The translations under genes were made by a program, and so were the position numbers. A stretch of 62,563 nucleotides of DNA from Methanobrevibacter wolinii SH (GTDB taxonomy: Archaea > Methanobacteriota > Methanobacteria > Methanobacteriales > Methanobacteriaceae), in the NCBI RefSeq assembly GCF_000621965.1, contig NZ_KK211377.1:5276-67838 (forward strand), in the 5' to 3' direction. Positions 38,616 through 47,661 of this stretch are shown in pieces; position 1 is the first letter of the stretch; each line of letters starts with the position of its first letter. Below the pieces are notes generated by a model that was not told where the DNA came from, searched no databases, and worked only from the letters and a program-made list of their open reading frames with translations.

Positions 38616-39122
38616 ATGACTATAGTTTTATGTGTTACAGGTAGTATTGCAGCTACAAAATCAATTCAATTAGCAAGAGATTTAAGAAGACATGGACAAG
38701 ATGTTAAATGTTTTATGAGTGAAGCTGCATGTGATATTATTAATCCTATTTCTATGGAATTTGCAACTAATCAAGAGGTAGTAACTAAATTAACTGGGAA
38801 AATTGAGCATGTTAAATATTCTCAAGAAGATTTAATTTTAGTTGCTCCTGCTACTGCAAGTACAATTAGTAAATTTGCTTATAAAATATCTGATACTCCA
38901 ATCACTGCTCTTTTACTTGCTGCATATGGTCATAACACTCCAATATTAATGGTTCCTTCAATGCATGATGCAATGTATATAGGTATTAGTGAAAATCTTG
39001 ATAAACTTAAATCTGAAGGAATTCATTTTGTAGATCCTAAAATGGCTGAAGGTAAAGCAAAATTCCCAGATATTGGAAATATTGTTCTTGAATCATTAAG
39101 ATTAATAAATCAAAATAAATAA
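38616..39122 (+). CDS. coaC: Phosphopantothenoylcysteine decarboxylase domain (separate gene)
   Basis: A 168-residue flavoprotein of the HFCD family, equal to the CoaC half of CoaBC. It begins IVLCVTGSIAATKSIQLARDL, with catalytic His65 in KIEHVKYS and the phosphate site LVAPATASTISKFA. The VPSMHDAMY segment replaces the bacterial PAMN motif, as in archaeal forms. It would decarboxylate 4'-phosphopantothenoylcysteine in coenzyme A synthesis. The usual fused enzyme is about 390-400 residues; here the two halves are separate genes, 168 and 219 residues. ACGAGGTTTTATT precedes the ATG. Confidence 0.9.
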   Translation: MTIVLCVTGSIAATKSIQLARDLRRHGQDVKCFMSEAACDIINPISMEFATNQEVVTKLTGKIEHVKYSQEDLILVAPATASTISKFAYKISDTPITALLLAAYGHNTPILMVPSMHDAMYIGISENLDKLKSEGIHFVDPKMAEGKAKFPDIGNIVLESLRLINQNK

Positions 39123-39180
39123 GTTTAATTTAGATATTATTAAGATTAAACCAAAATAAATAAATTTAATTTAGCTATTC
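39096..39180. repeat. Tandem duplication spanning the end of coaC
   Basis: The block from TTAAGATTA (39096) through AAAATAAATAA to TTTAATTTAGATATT is repeated from 39140 with a 3-base deletion (offset 44, then 41). The first copy holds the last codons and the stop of coaC; the second is in the gap to coaB. Confidence 0.8.
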
Positions 39181-39204
39181 TAGAATAATTAATTAAGAGG
39201 TATT

Positions 39205-39864
39205 ATGTCTAATTCTATTTCTAATAAAAAAGTTCTAATTAATTTAGGTGGAACATATGAACCAATTGATCCAATCAGAGGAATTTCTAATAAATCCTCT
39301 GGTAAAATGGGTTTAGCTCTTGCAAAAGAAGCATATATTCGTGGTTATGATTTAACATTAATTGCAGCGAAATGTGATGTTGAAATACCATCTATTTTTA
39401 ATACTCTTCATGTACAAACTTCTTCAGAAATGAATAACTGTATTAAGAAACTTATTCCCGATTTTGATATTTTTATTGCTACTGCAGCAATAAGTGATTT
39501 TGAACCTATTAAAATGCAATCACATAAAATTAATTCATCTTTAAATCTTTCACTAGAATTTAAACCAGTTGAAAAAATTATAAGACAAATTAAAGATATT
39601 AATCCTAATGTATTTCTTGTTGGTTTTAAGGCACAATATGATATTTCTGAAGAGGATTTAATAAATTGTGCAAATAAACAAATTAAAACTGCAGGATCAA
39701 ATTTAGTTGTTGCAAATGATTTATCTCATGAAGGTTGTGGTTTTGGTTCTGATGATAATGAAGTTATTTTAGTTCGTGACAATGGAACTTATAAAAAAAT
39801 AGCTTTATCTTCTAAAGATAAACTTGCAAAAATAATATTTGATGATATTGAAAATTCTCTATAA
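39205..39864 (+). CDS. coaB: Phosphopantothenate--cysteine ligase domain (separate gene)
   Basis: A 219-residue protein equal to the CoaB half of CoaBC. It starts with the family signature LINLGGTYEPIDPIRGISNK followed by SSGKMG, then IATAAISDFEP and FLVGFKAQ, the nucleotide- and phosphopantothenate-binding segments. It joins 4'-phosphopantothenate to cysteine. In frame it does not join coaC, and there is a proper AAGAGGTATT ribosome site before the ATG, so it is an independent gene 82 bp downstream. Confidence 0.9.
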   Translation: MSNSISNKKVLINLGGTYEPIDPIRGISNKSSGKMGLALAKEAYIRGYDLTLIAAKCDVEIPSIFNTLHVQTSSEMNNCIKKLIPDFDIFIATAAISDFEPIKMQSHKINSSLNLSLEFKPVEKIIRQIKDINPNVFLVGFKAQYDISEEDLINCANKQIKTAGSNLVVANDLSHEGCGFGSDDNEVILVRDNGTYKKIALSSKDKLAKIIFDDIENSL

Positions 39865-40212
39865 AACAATTATCTTTTTTTAATTTTTATTTTTAATTAT
39901 TATTATTAATTAAGACATGATTTTTTAATATTATTTATCTTAGTTTTAGCTAGATTCATTTAAAATAAAATTCTTTAAGTTTAAAATTTTTATAAAAATA
40001 AGTTTTTAGTAAATCTAATTTTTATTAATTAAAATTATATTATATACTTAATATATCTAAAAATTTTATATATTCTTTTTAATTTATAAAATTTCTATTT
40101 AAAAATTATCTATTTTTTTAAATATAATATAAAATAAGTAATACTTTTTTATTAATTTTACAGACTTTTTAAATATTCTTTATTTTTTAAAATTTTCTAA
40201 AAGTATTTAATT

Positions 40213-40220
40213 TTTATATA
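40213..40220 (+). promoter_or_regulatory. TATA box of the RNA candidate
   Basis: TTTATATA within TTTTTATATATAAATTGG lies about 35-42 bases before the first paired base of the structure at 40255. Transcription would begin near 40243-40248. Confidence 0.5.
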
Positions 40221-40254
40221 TAAATTGGTTAAAATAAGTTAAAATAAAAAAATA

Positions 40255-40328
40255 AGTTCAATCCTCTAGATAATATTATTTTGGAGTATTCATGGAGTGA
40301 ATTCTATCTAGAGGCGGTCTTTTGAACT
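40255..40328 (+). ncRNA. Candidate structured non-coding RNA
   Basis: The outer stem is AGTTCAA (40255-40261) with TTGAACT (40322-40328). The main stem is CCTCTAGATA (40263-40272) with TATCTAGAGG (40305-40314), ten perfect pairs. An apical stem GTATTCA with TGAATTC has loop TGGAG and one mismatch. On the 3' side CGGTCTT is left unpaired as a large bulge. It is much richer in G+C than its surroundings, like the tRNAs. It does not resemble a tRNA, box C/D or H/ACA RNA, and no protein frame crosses it. The strand is chosen from the TATA box; the inverted repeats would also fold on the other strand. Confidence 0.55.
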
Positions 40329-40661
40329 ATTTCTTATATTGCATTAGCATATATATTTTTAATGTTCATAATATAAAAAGATTTCAATAGTATTACTTTT
40401 TTGATTTTTTTAAGTTAATTTTTACTTTATAAAAAATCATCTTTTTAATATTTAGACTATTATATTTTTTTTATATCTTATATGGGTATAGTAATAAAAT
40501 ATATTTTTTAATATTTCATTGTAATATTAATTTATTTAAAATATATCATTATTATTAATTAATATTCTTATAATAATATGAAATTTATAAGTTAATTTTA
40601 TTACTTCAATTTTAAATTTATTTTTTATTCTTTTTAAGGAAATTTATTATTATTTCTTAAT

Positions 40662-41309
40662 TTAAAATGCTTTTTTTACTAAGAAACAAATATGGTCTTT
40701 TTCATATGGTTCTAATTTGATTTTTTCTTCTATTGAAAAACCATTCCTTTTTAATATTTTTTCTTGTTCCTTAAAAACGGTTTTAGGTTTAATATTAACA
40801 TTTATACTTCTTGATTTTATCATGAATACTCCTTGACCATTATCTTTCATAAAAAGATTCATATTGTCCATAAATAATTTTGTTTGGCTAGGTTGAGCAA
40901 CATCACAATATACAATATCAACTTTTTCAAGTTTATTTATATATTCTTTAGGTTTTGTAGCATCATTTAATAATGGTGCTATGTTTGGTCTAGTTTTACA
41001 GAGTCTTGATAATTTTCTAAGACTTACTGGTGAAAATTCAACAGCATATATTCTTCCATTTTTAGCAATATCTGAAATATGGGATACTGTTGTACCAGTG
41101 GATGCTCCAAGATATAATATTGTTGAATCTTTATTTAATTCTAACTTTGATAATCCATTTAATAATGCAGCAGATAATTTAGATCTATGAGGATTCCATA
41201 CTCTATATTCTTTACCTTCTTCATCTTTAATTAATTGCTCTCCATATACTCTAGTACCTGGAACTAAATTTACTGTAGCTATTTCTTTATCTGTTTTATA
41301 AATCTCCAT
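40662..41309 (-). CDS. flpA: Fibrillarin-like rRNA/tRNA 2'-O-methyltransferase
   Basis: A 215-residue archaeal fibrillarin, the methyltransferase of the box C/D ribonucleoprotein. The SAM motif ILYLGASTGTTVSHIS (residues about 64-79), YAVEFSP and DIVYCDVAQPSQ match the family; KSRSINV contains the catalytic Lys region. It lies 47 bp downstream of nop5 on the same strand, the usual archaeal pair. It would use guides such as that inside the tRNA-Trp intron. All motifs are intact. Confidence 0.96.
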   Translation of the reverse strand: MEIYKTDKEIATVNLVPGTRVYGEQLIKDEEGKEYRVWNPHRSKLSAALLNGLSKLELNKDSTILYLGASTGTTVSHISDIAKNGRIYAVEFSPVSLRKLSRLCKTRPNIAPLLNDATKPKEYINKLEKVDIVYCDVAQPSQTKLFMDNMNLFMKDNGQGVFMIKSRSINVNIKPKTVFKEQEKILKRNGFSIEEKIKLEPYEKDHICFLVKKAF

Positions 41310-41356
41310 TTTATCAACTTTTACTTTATTATTTTTTCCTACTTATTGTGTTTTAA

Positions 41357-42565
41357 TTAGTGTCTTCGTTTTTTTCTTTTATGTCTTCTTTGTTTTTTTC
41401 TATTTTTATGTGGTTTTTTATGTTTACTTTCTTTATTCTTATTTTTTTGATTTTTTGTTTTTGGAAATGGATTTTCTTTTTCTATTATTTCTACTTCTTT
41501 TTCAAATTCTTCTTTAAGGCCTGGTTCATATTTATCTGTGAAATAATCTCTTTTTACTGCTAAACTAATTTTTAAAGCTAATTTTCTAGCTATCTTTCCA
41601 CGATTCCAATAATTACTATTTCTAACTATAGGATCTTGATATATTAAACCATATTTCGGTGGATTTTCTCCAGTTTTTAAATGTCTAAATAATGCTTTTT
41701 CTGCACCCATAATTTGAATTGTACTTGCTGGAAACATTGCTAATCTTTTAAGACTTCCTGCATGAGAAATTAACTTAGCTCCTAATGTTGAACCTATTAA
41801 GTTTTGAAGGTTTGGTGCTATTTTTTTCATTTTTGAATTAATATATTCCTCAATATCTTTTCTTGATTCTTGTAATAATTTTATTGATTTTGCAAATTCA
41901 TTTAATATAAATATATCATCTTTATCTAAATCTGCACCATTACTTATTAAATTGTCTTCTAGAGTTTCGCTGTTTTTAATTGCATCTTCTCTATTTTTAA
42001 AATCAGATACTAATTTAACATATGATTCATTATTATGCATTGTTTCAATTTCTGGAAAATAAATTGTTTCCCATTCTCTTAATCTTTCAATCAATTTAGA
42101 AATTCCTTCATCAATTTCATCAATTGAATTAATTGCTTGAATAAGTAATTTGTCTTCTTCTTGTGAAGATTCTTTCATTTTGTATACTGCAATTTCATTT
42201 GTAATATTAATTAATTTTTCAGTGTACTCTTCTTTATTATTAATAAAATTAATTTCTTTTAAAATATCTACTATATTTTTTCTTAAATATTCTCCAATTT
42301 TACTTGGCATTTCTATTTTAATTTTATCATAATTTTTAATATCTTTGTAGTCTGAGTGTTTATTTCTTGTTTCAATGATTATTTCATCACATGAATCATT
42401 AATATGACTAATTATTTCCCTTTCTTCACTAGTTATTTTATTTTTTTCTATTTCAATTAATTTATCTACAGTTTCTTCTTCTTTAAATAATATATAATCT
42501 ATTAATTCAAAGTCACTATTGAAACATAAATAACCAGCAATACAATTTGTTATATAAAGTTTCAT
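41357..42565 (-). CDS. Nop5/Nop56-58 family box C/D RNP scaffold
   Basis: A 402-residue Nop5. After an N-terminal fibrillarin-binding domain and a long coiled coil, the Nop domain (about residues 235-350) carries IAPNLQNLIGSTLGAKLISHAGSLKRLAMFPASTIQIMGAEKA. It joins fibrillarin to L7Ae on the guide RNA. The C-terminal 40 residues are almost only Lys, Arg, His and Asn (KKRRH end), typical of eukaryal and archaeal Nop5 tails. It is the first gene of the nop5-flpA pair. Its start is supported only by lack of an alternative. Confidence 0.95.
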   Translation of the reverse strand: MKLYITNCIAGYLCFNSDFELIDYILFKEEETVDKLIEIEKNKITSEEREIISHINDSCDEIIIETRNKHSDYKDIKNYDKIKIEMPSKIGEYLRKNIVDILKEINFINNKEEYTEKLINITNEIAVYKMKESSQEEDKLLIQAINSIDEIDEGISKLIERLREWETIYFPEIETMHNNESYVKLVSDFKNREDAIKNSETLEDNLISNGADLDKDDIFILNEFAKSIKLLQESRKDIEEYINSKMKKIAPNLQNLIGSTLGAKLISHAGSLKRLAMFPASTIQIMGAEKALFRHLKTGENPPKYGLIYQDPIVRNSNYWNRGKIARKLALKISLAVKRDYFTDKYEPGLKEEFEKEVEIIEKENPFPKTKNQKNKNKESKHKKPHKNRKKQRRHKRKKRRH

Positions 42566-42656
42566 GATTTTATTTTATATATTTACATAATTATAAATTT
42601 TACATAATTCATAAATTATAATAATATTAATTTTAATAATTTTGTGGAGAAATCGT

Positions 42657-43565
42657 ATGTTAGAAACTGAAATTTGTGGTGTAAAACTTAAAAATCCTTT
42701 GATGTTAGCAGCTGGAATTATGGGTAGTAATGCTAGTAGTTTGAATTGGATTTTAAGATCTGGTGCTGCAGCAGTTGTTACAAAATCTTTTTCAAAAGAA
42801 CCTAATCCAGGTTATCATAATCCAACAACTGTTGAAGTTACTGGTGGTATTATTAATGCTATAGGTTTATCTTCTCCAGGTGTTGATGTTTTTTTAGATG
42901 AATTAAACTCTGTTGTGACTGATAATAATCAAGCTTTAATTGCATCTATTTATGGTGCTACTCCTGAAGAATTCACTTATGTAACTGAAAAAATTCAAGA
43001 TAATGTAGATAGTATTGAGTTAAATATTTCTTGTCCTCATGCTATGGAAGGTTATGGTGCAGCTATTGGTCAAAATCCTGATTTAACTCATAAAATTATA
43101 AGTGCAGTTAAAGAAGTTTCTGAAGTTCCAATTATTGCTAAGTTAACTCCAAATGTCACTGATATTACAGAAATTGCAAAATCAGCAGAAGATGCAGGTG
43201 CTGATGGATTAAGTTTAATTAATTCATTAGGTCCAGGTATGAAAATTGATATTACCACTGGAAATCCTATACTTAAAAATAAATTTGGTGGTATGAGTGG
43301 ACCTGCAGTTAAACCTATTGCTATTCGTTGTGTTTATGATGTTTATAATGTAGTTGATATACCTATAATTGGTGTAGGTGGTATTCAAAATTATGAAGAT
43401 GTTGTAGAATTTTTATATGCTGGTGCAAGTGCAGTGCAAATTGGTACTTCTATAATGTATGAAGGTGTTGAAATATTCTCTAGAATCAACAAAGATTTAG
43501 AAAAGTTCATGATTAAACAAGGATTTAGTTCAATTAATGAAATGGTTGGTTTTGGACATAAATAA
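42657..43565 (+). CDS. pyrD: Dihydroorotate dehydrogenase, class 1B catalytic subunit
   Basis: A 302-residue FMN enzyme that oxidises dihydroorotate to orotate in pyrimidine synthesis. Key parts are KNPLMLAAGIMG, the ELNISCPHAMEGYGAAIGQNP loop with the class 1 active-site Cys, IIAKLTPNVTDI, and GVGGIQNYEDVVEFLYAGAS with the FMN phosphate site. The ATG at 42657 follows GTGGAGAAATCGT; a TTG five codons earlier is unlikely. Being type 1B, it works with the PyrK subunit encoded next. Confidence 0.95.
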   Translation: MLETEICGVKLKNPLMLAAGIMGSNASSLNWILRSGAAAVVTKSFSKEPNPGYHNPTTVEVTGGIINAIGLSSPGVDVFLDELNSVVTDNNQALIASIYGATPEEFTYVTEKIQDNVDSIELNISCPHAMEGYGAAIGQNPDLTHKIISAVKEVSEVPIIAKLTPNVTDITEIAKSAEDAGADGLSLINSLGPGMKIDITTGNPILKNKFGGMSGPAVKPIAIRCVYDVYNVVDIPIIGVGGIQNYEDVVEFLYAGASAVQIGTSIMYEGVEIFSRINKDLEKFMIKQGFSSINEMVGFGHK

Positions 43566-43574
43566 GGTGTTAAT

Positions 43575-44372
43575 ATGTTGAATGTTCCTAAAGTTTTAAA
43601 AATTAAACGTATTGTTAATGAAACTCCTACAATTAAAACATTTTTCTTTGATTGGGATATGAGTGAAGAGATTCCATATCCTGGACAATTTATTATGCTT
43701 TGGAATTTTAATGATGAAAAGCCAATGTCTATATCTTCAATAGATGAAAAAAATAATGAAATTGGAATCACTATTAAAAATGTTGGTCCTTTCACTGAAG
43801 AAGTTCATAATCTTAAAGTTGGAGATTTTTTAGGATTAAGAGGTCCTTATGGCAATCCATTTACAATTCCAAAAGGTAAAAAAATATTAGTTATTGGTGG
43901 TGGAGTTGGAATGGCTCCAGTTGCTTGTTTTACTGATTATGCAGTTAAAGATAATGATGTTGATGTTGTTTGTGCTGCAGTAAATAAAGATGAATTACTC
44001 TTTGAGGATAGATTAAATAAATCTGGTGCAAATGTATATAATGCTACAGATGATGGTTCTTCTGGATATAAAGGTTTTGCAACAAATCGTGCATTAGATT
44101 TAATTGAAGAATCAACATATGACTTTGCAGTTGTTTGTGGACCTGAAGTTATGATGAAACCTACTTATGATATTCTTGAAGATAATAATATTTCTGGAGA
44201 ATATTCTCTTGAGAGATATATGAAATGTGCAATAGGAATATGTGGACAATGTTGTGTTGATAATACTGGTTGGAGGATATGTAAAGAAGGACCTATATTC
44301 TCAAATGAGGATCTTAAATTAATTACAGAATTTGGAAATTATCGTAGAGCACCTACAGGTGAGAAAATTTAA
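43575..44372 (+). CDS. pyrK: Dihydroorotate dehydrogenase electron-transfer subunit
   Basis: A 265-residue PyrK with an FAD-binding domain (YPGQFIMLW, PMSISSID), an NAD-binding domain (LVIGGGVGMAPV) and a C-terminal [2Fe-2S] site with Cys in CAIGICGQCCVDNTGWRICKEGP, ligand spacing C-x4-C-x2-C and a fourth Cys downstream. It passes electrons from PyrD to NAD+. It begins 9 bp after pyrD with GGTGTTAAT as ribosome site, so the pair form one operon. Confidence 0.95.
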   Translation: MLNVPKVLKIKRIVNETPTIKTFFFDWDMSEEIPYPGQFIMLWNFNDEKPMSISSIDEKNNEIGITIKNVGPFTEEVHNLKVGDFLGLRGPYGNPFTIPKGKKILVIGGGVGMAPVACFTDYAVKDNDVDVVCAAVNKDELLFEDRLNKSGANVYNATDDGSSGYKGFATNRALDLIEESTYDFAVVCGPEVMMKPTYDILEDNNISGEYSLERYMKCAIGICGQCCVDNTGWRICKEGPIFSNEDLKLITEFGNYRRAPTGEKI

Positions 44373-44582
44373 ATATTTTTATTTAAATTTTTCATGTCTT
44401 TTTGTATGTATCTAATTTCTCTTTAAATTTATTTTAGACGTGTTTTTAGATATTTTAAAGGTTTATTTTTTTTTAAATTAATTTTATTAAGTACTTATAA
44501 TTTTTATTTAATAAAGTTTAAATTATATTAAATTATATAATTTAAATTTAATAAAATAAGTTTTAAGTTAAATTGTGATTTT

Positions 44583-45623
44583 ATGGAAAATAATATAATT
44601 AGTAAGTTAAGTACTCCTTTAATTATAATTCTAATTTTAGTAGTACTTTCTGTTATGGTTTTAACTCCAGTATTGAATATGGTAATACTTGGAATTATTT
44701 TATCTCTTGGAGTAAGACCTATTGCTAGAAAATTAAATAATAAAATTAAATATAAATCTATTTCAAATATTTTAGGAATGCTTTTAATTATAATTCCTAT
44801 AATTTTATTGCTAGGTTATATTATTTATATTATGATAAGTTTAAGTTCTTCACTTATTAGTAATCAAGGTAATTTCTCATCATTTAATGTTAAATCTATT
44901 GCTTCTAGTATTGTGTATTATTTACCTCCTCAATATCATTCTATGAGTGGGACAATTGCTACTAAAATATATACTGGAGTTAATAGTTTAACAAAGATAA
45001 TTTTTAATTATATTATTGGATTAGTTAAAGATTTACCAAATATATCTGTACAATTATTGGTCTTGATGTTTACAACATTTTACTTTGCTCGTGATGGAGA
45101 TAAAGTATGGGATTATGTTTTTGCATTTATACCTAATGATAAATCTGAATTTTTTAATCATATGTTTGCACAGATTAAAGATGTATTAAAAAGTATATTT
45201 TATGGTCATATATTAACAAGTATTATAATTGGTATTATGGGTTTTGTAGGATATACATTACTTGGATATCCTTATTCTGGATTTTTAGGAATTATGACTG
45301 GTATATGTCAATTAATACCAGTTATTGGGCCTTGGCCAATATATTGTGTTTTAGCTATTATAGACTTATTTAAAGGAAATTATATACGACTTGTATTTGT
45401 TGTATTATTTGGTTGTGTTTTATCTTTAAGTGATATGTATATTCGTCCTGCAATTTCTGGTAGATATGCAGATATTCATCCATTAATTTTACTTTTAGGA
45501 TTTGTATCTGGACCATTAATTATGGGTATTGTTGGTTTTATACTTGGTCCATTAATTTTAGGAGTTGCATTTGCTGTTATTAAAACATATAAAGAAGAAA
45601 AAGATAATAAAAATTTATCTTAA
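44583..45623 (+). CDS. AI-2E/PerM-type permease
   Basis: A 346-residue membrane protein with about eight helices of the UPF0118/AI-2E transporter family. The family region (residues about 200-330: GHILTSIIIGIMGFVGYTLLG, then LIPVIGPWPIY, and the end EFSADIHPLILLLGF-like SGRYADIHPLILLLGF) is present. Transport of autoinducer-2 is only shown for some bacteria; other members export Na+ or small molecules. The substrate here is not known. It stands alone between pyrK and polB1. Confidence 0.82.
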   Translation: MENNIISKLSTPLIIILILVVLSVMVLTPVLNMVILGIILSLGVRPIARKLNNKIKYKSISNILGMLLIIIPIILLLGYIIYIMISLSSSLISNQGNFSSFNVKSIASSIVYYLPPQYHSMSGTIATKIYTGVNSLTKIIFNYIIGLVKDLPNISVQLLVLMFTTFYFARDGDKVWDYVFAFIPNDKSEFFNHMFAQIKDVLKSIFYGHILTSIIIGIMGFVGYTLLGYPYSGFLGIMTGICQLIPVIGPWPIYCVLAIIDLFKGNYIRLVFVVLFGCVLSLSDMYIRPAISGRYADIHPLILLLGFVSGPLIMGIVGFILGPLILGVAFAVIKTYKEEKDNKNLS

Positions 45624-45667
45624 TCTTATATTAATATTATATATTGATGTTTGTAAATTAGTATAAA

Positions 45668-45753
45668 CTATTTAGATTGTAAATAAGTTAAATTCTTAAT
45701 AACAATAATTTTTAGTAGCTATTTAGATTGTAAATAAGTTAAATTCTTAATAA
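45668..45753. repeat. Two-copy repeat of 35 bp with 51-bp period
   Basis: CTATTTAGATTGTAAATAAG plus 15 further bases occur at 45668-45702 and 45719-45753 without a mismatch. They lie between the permease gene and polB1, 50-130 bp before the polB1 start. Confidence 0.85.
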
Positions 45754-45798
45754 TTTTGTAAAATAATAATTAAATTATGGATTATATACTGTGGTATT

Positions 45799-47628
45799 AT
45801 GATTGAAAGAGAAATGATTGTTTTAGATATTGATTATATTACAGAAGGTGAAAAACCAGTAATACGTTTATTTGGTAGAGAACCAGGTGAAAATCCTAAA
45901 AGAATCATTGCATTTGATAATAGTTTTGAACCATATTTTTATATTGAACCAAATGATATTAATCAATGTTTAAAAGATTTAGAAAAATATGATACTCAAA
46001 ATATTGAAATTGTAGATAAAAAAGACTTCCAAGTTCCTAAAAAATTTATTAAAATAACTTTTACTCATCCTCAAGAGGTTCCAAAATATAGGGATGAAAT
46101 TAGAAATTTAGATTCTGTTGTTGATATACGTGAACATGATATTCCATTTTATCGTCGTTATCTTATAGATAATGATATTGTTCCCATGAGTCTTATTAGT
46201 GTTAAAGGAGATATTATAGAATCTCATGATTCTATAAGTAATAATTATGATAATCTTGAGATAATTAATCTTTCAGATGTCCCTAAATCTTTAAATGAAT
46301 CAATTTCTGATTTTAGAATACTTGCTTTTGATTTAGAAGTTTATAATCCAAGAGGCTTACCTAATTCTGATATTGATGAGATTATTATGATTGGTCTTAA
46401 TAGTAATTTTGGTATTCGAAAGGTATTATCTACTAAAACAAAGATTAATGATAATGATTCATTTGTAGAAAAATTTAATTCTGAAAAGGAAATGATTGAA
46501 GAATTTGTAAAAATTATTAAAGACAATCAAATTGATATTATTGTAGGATATAATTCAGATAATTTTGATTTTCCATATCTTAATGATAGGGCTAAATTAT
46601 ATGGAATTGATCTTGATTTAAGTATGGATGGTTCTTCAATTAAATTTATAAAAAGAGGATTTGCAGATGCTGCATCATTTAAAGGTCTTTTACATATTGA
46701 TTTATATCTTGTAATGAGAAGGTATATGACTTTAGATAGATATACTTTAGAAAGAGTTTATTATGAGTTATTTGGAGAAGAAAAAAAAGATGTTCCTGGA
46801 GAAATTATTTGGAAATATTGGGATAGTGATAATGAATATCTTGATGAATTATTTGATTATTCTTTAGATGATGTTGTATCTACTCTTATGATTTCTCAAC
46901 AAACATTACCATTGAATTTAGAGCTTACTCGTATTGTAGGTCAGCCTTTCTTTGATATTACTCGTATGACTACTGGTCAACAAGCAGAGTGGTATCTTGT
47001 TAAAAGGGCATATGCTATTAATGAAATAATTCCAAATAAACCTTCTGCCGGAGATAAATCAAGAGTACATGATAAAAACGAAGGTGGTTTTGTTAAGGAG
47101 CCTGAACCAGGACTACATGAAAATTTAGTACAATTTGATTTTAGAAGTCTATATCCTAGTATTATTATATCTAAAAATATTTGTCCAGATGTCCTTGTAA
47201 CAGATGGTGGAAATCCATTAGATATTACTGATGATGCATTTCCTGATGAAGAAAGATATTATGTTTGTCCACAGCATAAACATAAATTTTTAAAAAGTCC
47301 AAAAGGTTTTATTCCTTCTGTTATTGGAGATATTTTAAGAGAAAGACTTAAAATCAAAAAACAAATGAAAAAATCAACTAATTCAACTGAAAAAAAAGTT
47401 TTAAATATTCAACAATTAGCTATTAAACGTTTAATTAATACTATGTATGGTGTATATGGATATTCTAGATTCAGATGGTATTCTTTTGAATGTGCTCAAG
47501 CTATTACAGCATGGGGTAGAGAATACATTCTATATACTATTGAAACCGCTAAAAAATATGGGTTCTATGCTATATATGCAGATACTGATGGTTTTTATGC
47601 AGAATATCGAGGAAATAAAAAAGAATAA
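45799..47628 (+). CDS. polB1: Family B DNA polymerase, large N-terminal subunit (split PolB1)
   Basis: A 609-residue part of a family B polymerase. The 3'-5' exonuclease motifs are FDLEVYNP (Exo I), GYNSDNFDFPYL (Exo II) and YSLDDVVST (Exo III). Polymerase motif A is DFRSLYPSIIISKN, motif B is KRLINTMYGVYGYS and motif C is YADTDGF, just 13 residues before the end (residues about 593-599). The thumb domain is missing. In Methanothermobacter and relatives the gene is split at this point and the thumb is made by a second gene elsewhere, so this is a natural split and not a truncation. GTGGTATT precedes the ATG. Confidence 0.94.
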   Translation: MIEREMIVLDIDYITEGEKPVIRLFGREPGENPKRIIAFDNSFEPYFYIEPNDINQCLKDLEKYDTQNIEIVDKKDFQVPKKFIKITFTHPQEVPKYRDEIRNLDSVVDIREHDIPFYRRYLIDNDIVPMSLISVKGDIIESHDSISNNYDNLEIINLSDVPKSLNESISDFRILAFDLEVYNPRGLPNSDIDEIIMIGLNSNFGIRKVLSTKTKINDNDSFVEKFNSEKEMIEEFVKIIKDNQIDIIVGYNSDNFDFPYLNDRAKLYGIDLDLSMDGSSIKFIKRGFADAASFKGLLHIDLYLVMRRYMTLDRYTLERVYYELFGEEKKDVPGEIIWKYWDSDNEYLDELFDYSLDDVVSTLMISQQTLPLNLELTRIVGQPFFDITRMTTGQQAEWYLVKRAYAINEIIPNKPSAGDKSRVHDKNEGGFVKEPEPGLHENLVQFDFRSLYPSIIISKNICPDVLVTDGGNPLDITDDAFPDEERYYVCPQHKHKFLKSPKGFIPSVIGDILRERLKIKKQMKKSTNSTEKKVLNIQQLAIKRLINTMYGVYGYSRFRWYSFECAQAITAWGREYILYTIETAKKYGFYAIYADTDGFYAEYRGNKKE

Positions 47629-47661
47629 TTTTTTATTTTTTATATTATTTTGTAGGTTTTT

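Larger units (their letters stand above)
39865..40661. other. Long intergenic region holding a structured RNA candidate
   Basis: About 800 bp between coaB and flpA (which converge). Apart from the RNA structure at 40255-40328 and its TATA box, the sequence is unremarkable A/T-rich DNA. Confidence 0.6.

Noticed and set aside
39096-39205. coaC-coaB split caused directly by the duplication, with removal restoring the frame
   Set aside because: Removing 41 or 44 bases does not bring the two frames into register, so a simple reversal does not work.
45799-47628. PolB as a truncated pseudogene
   Set aside because: It ends just after motif C, the natural split point of the Methanobacteriales polymerase; all exonuclease and palm motifs are intact.
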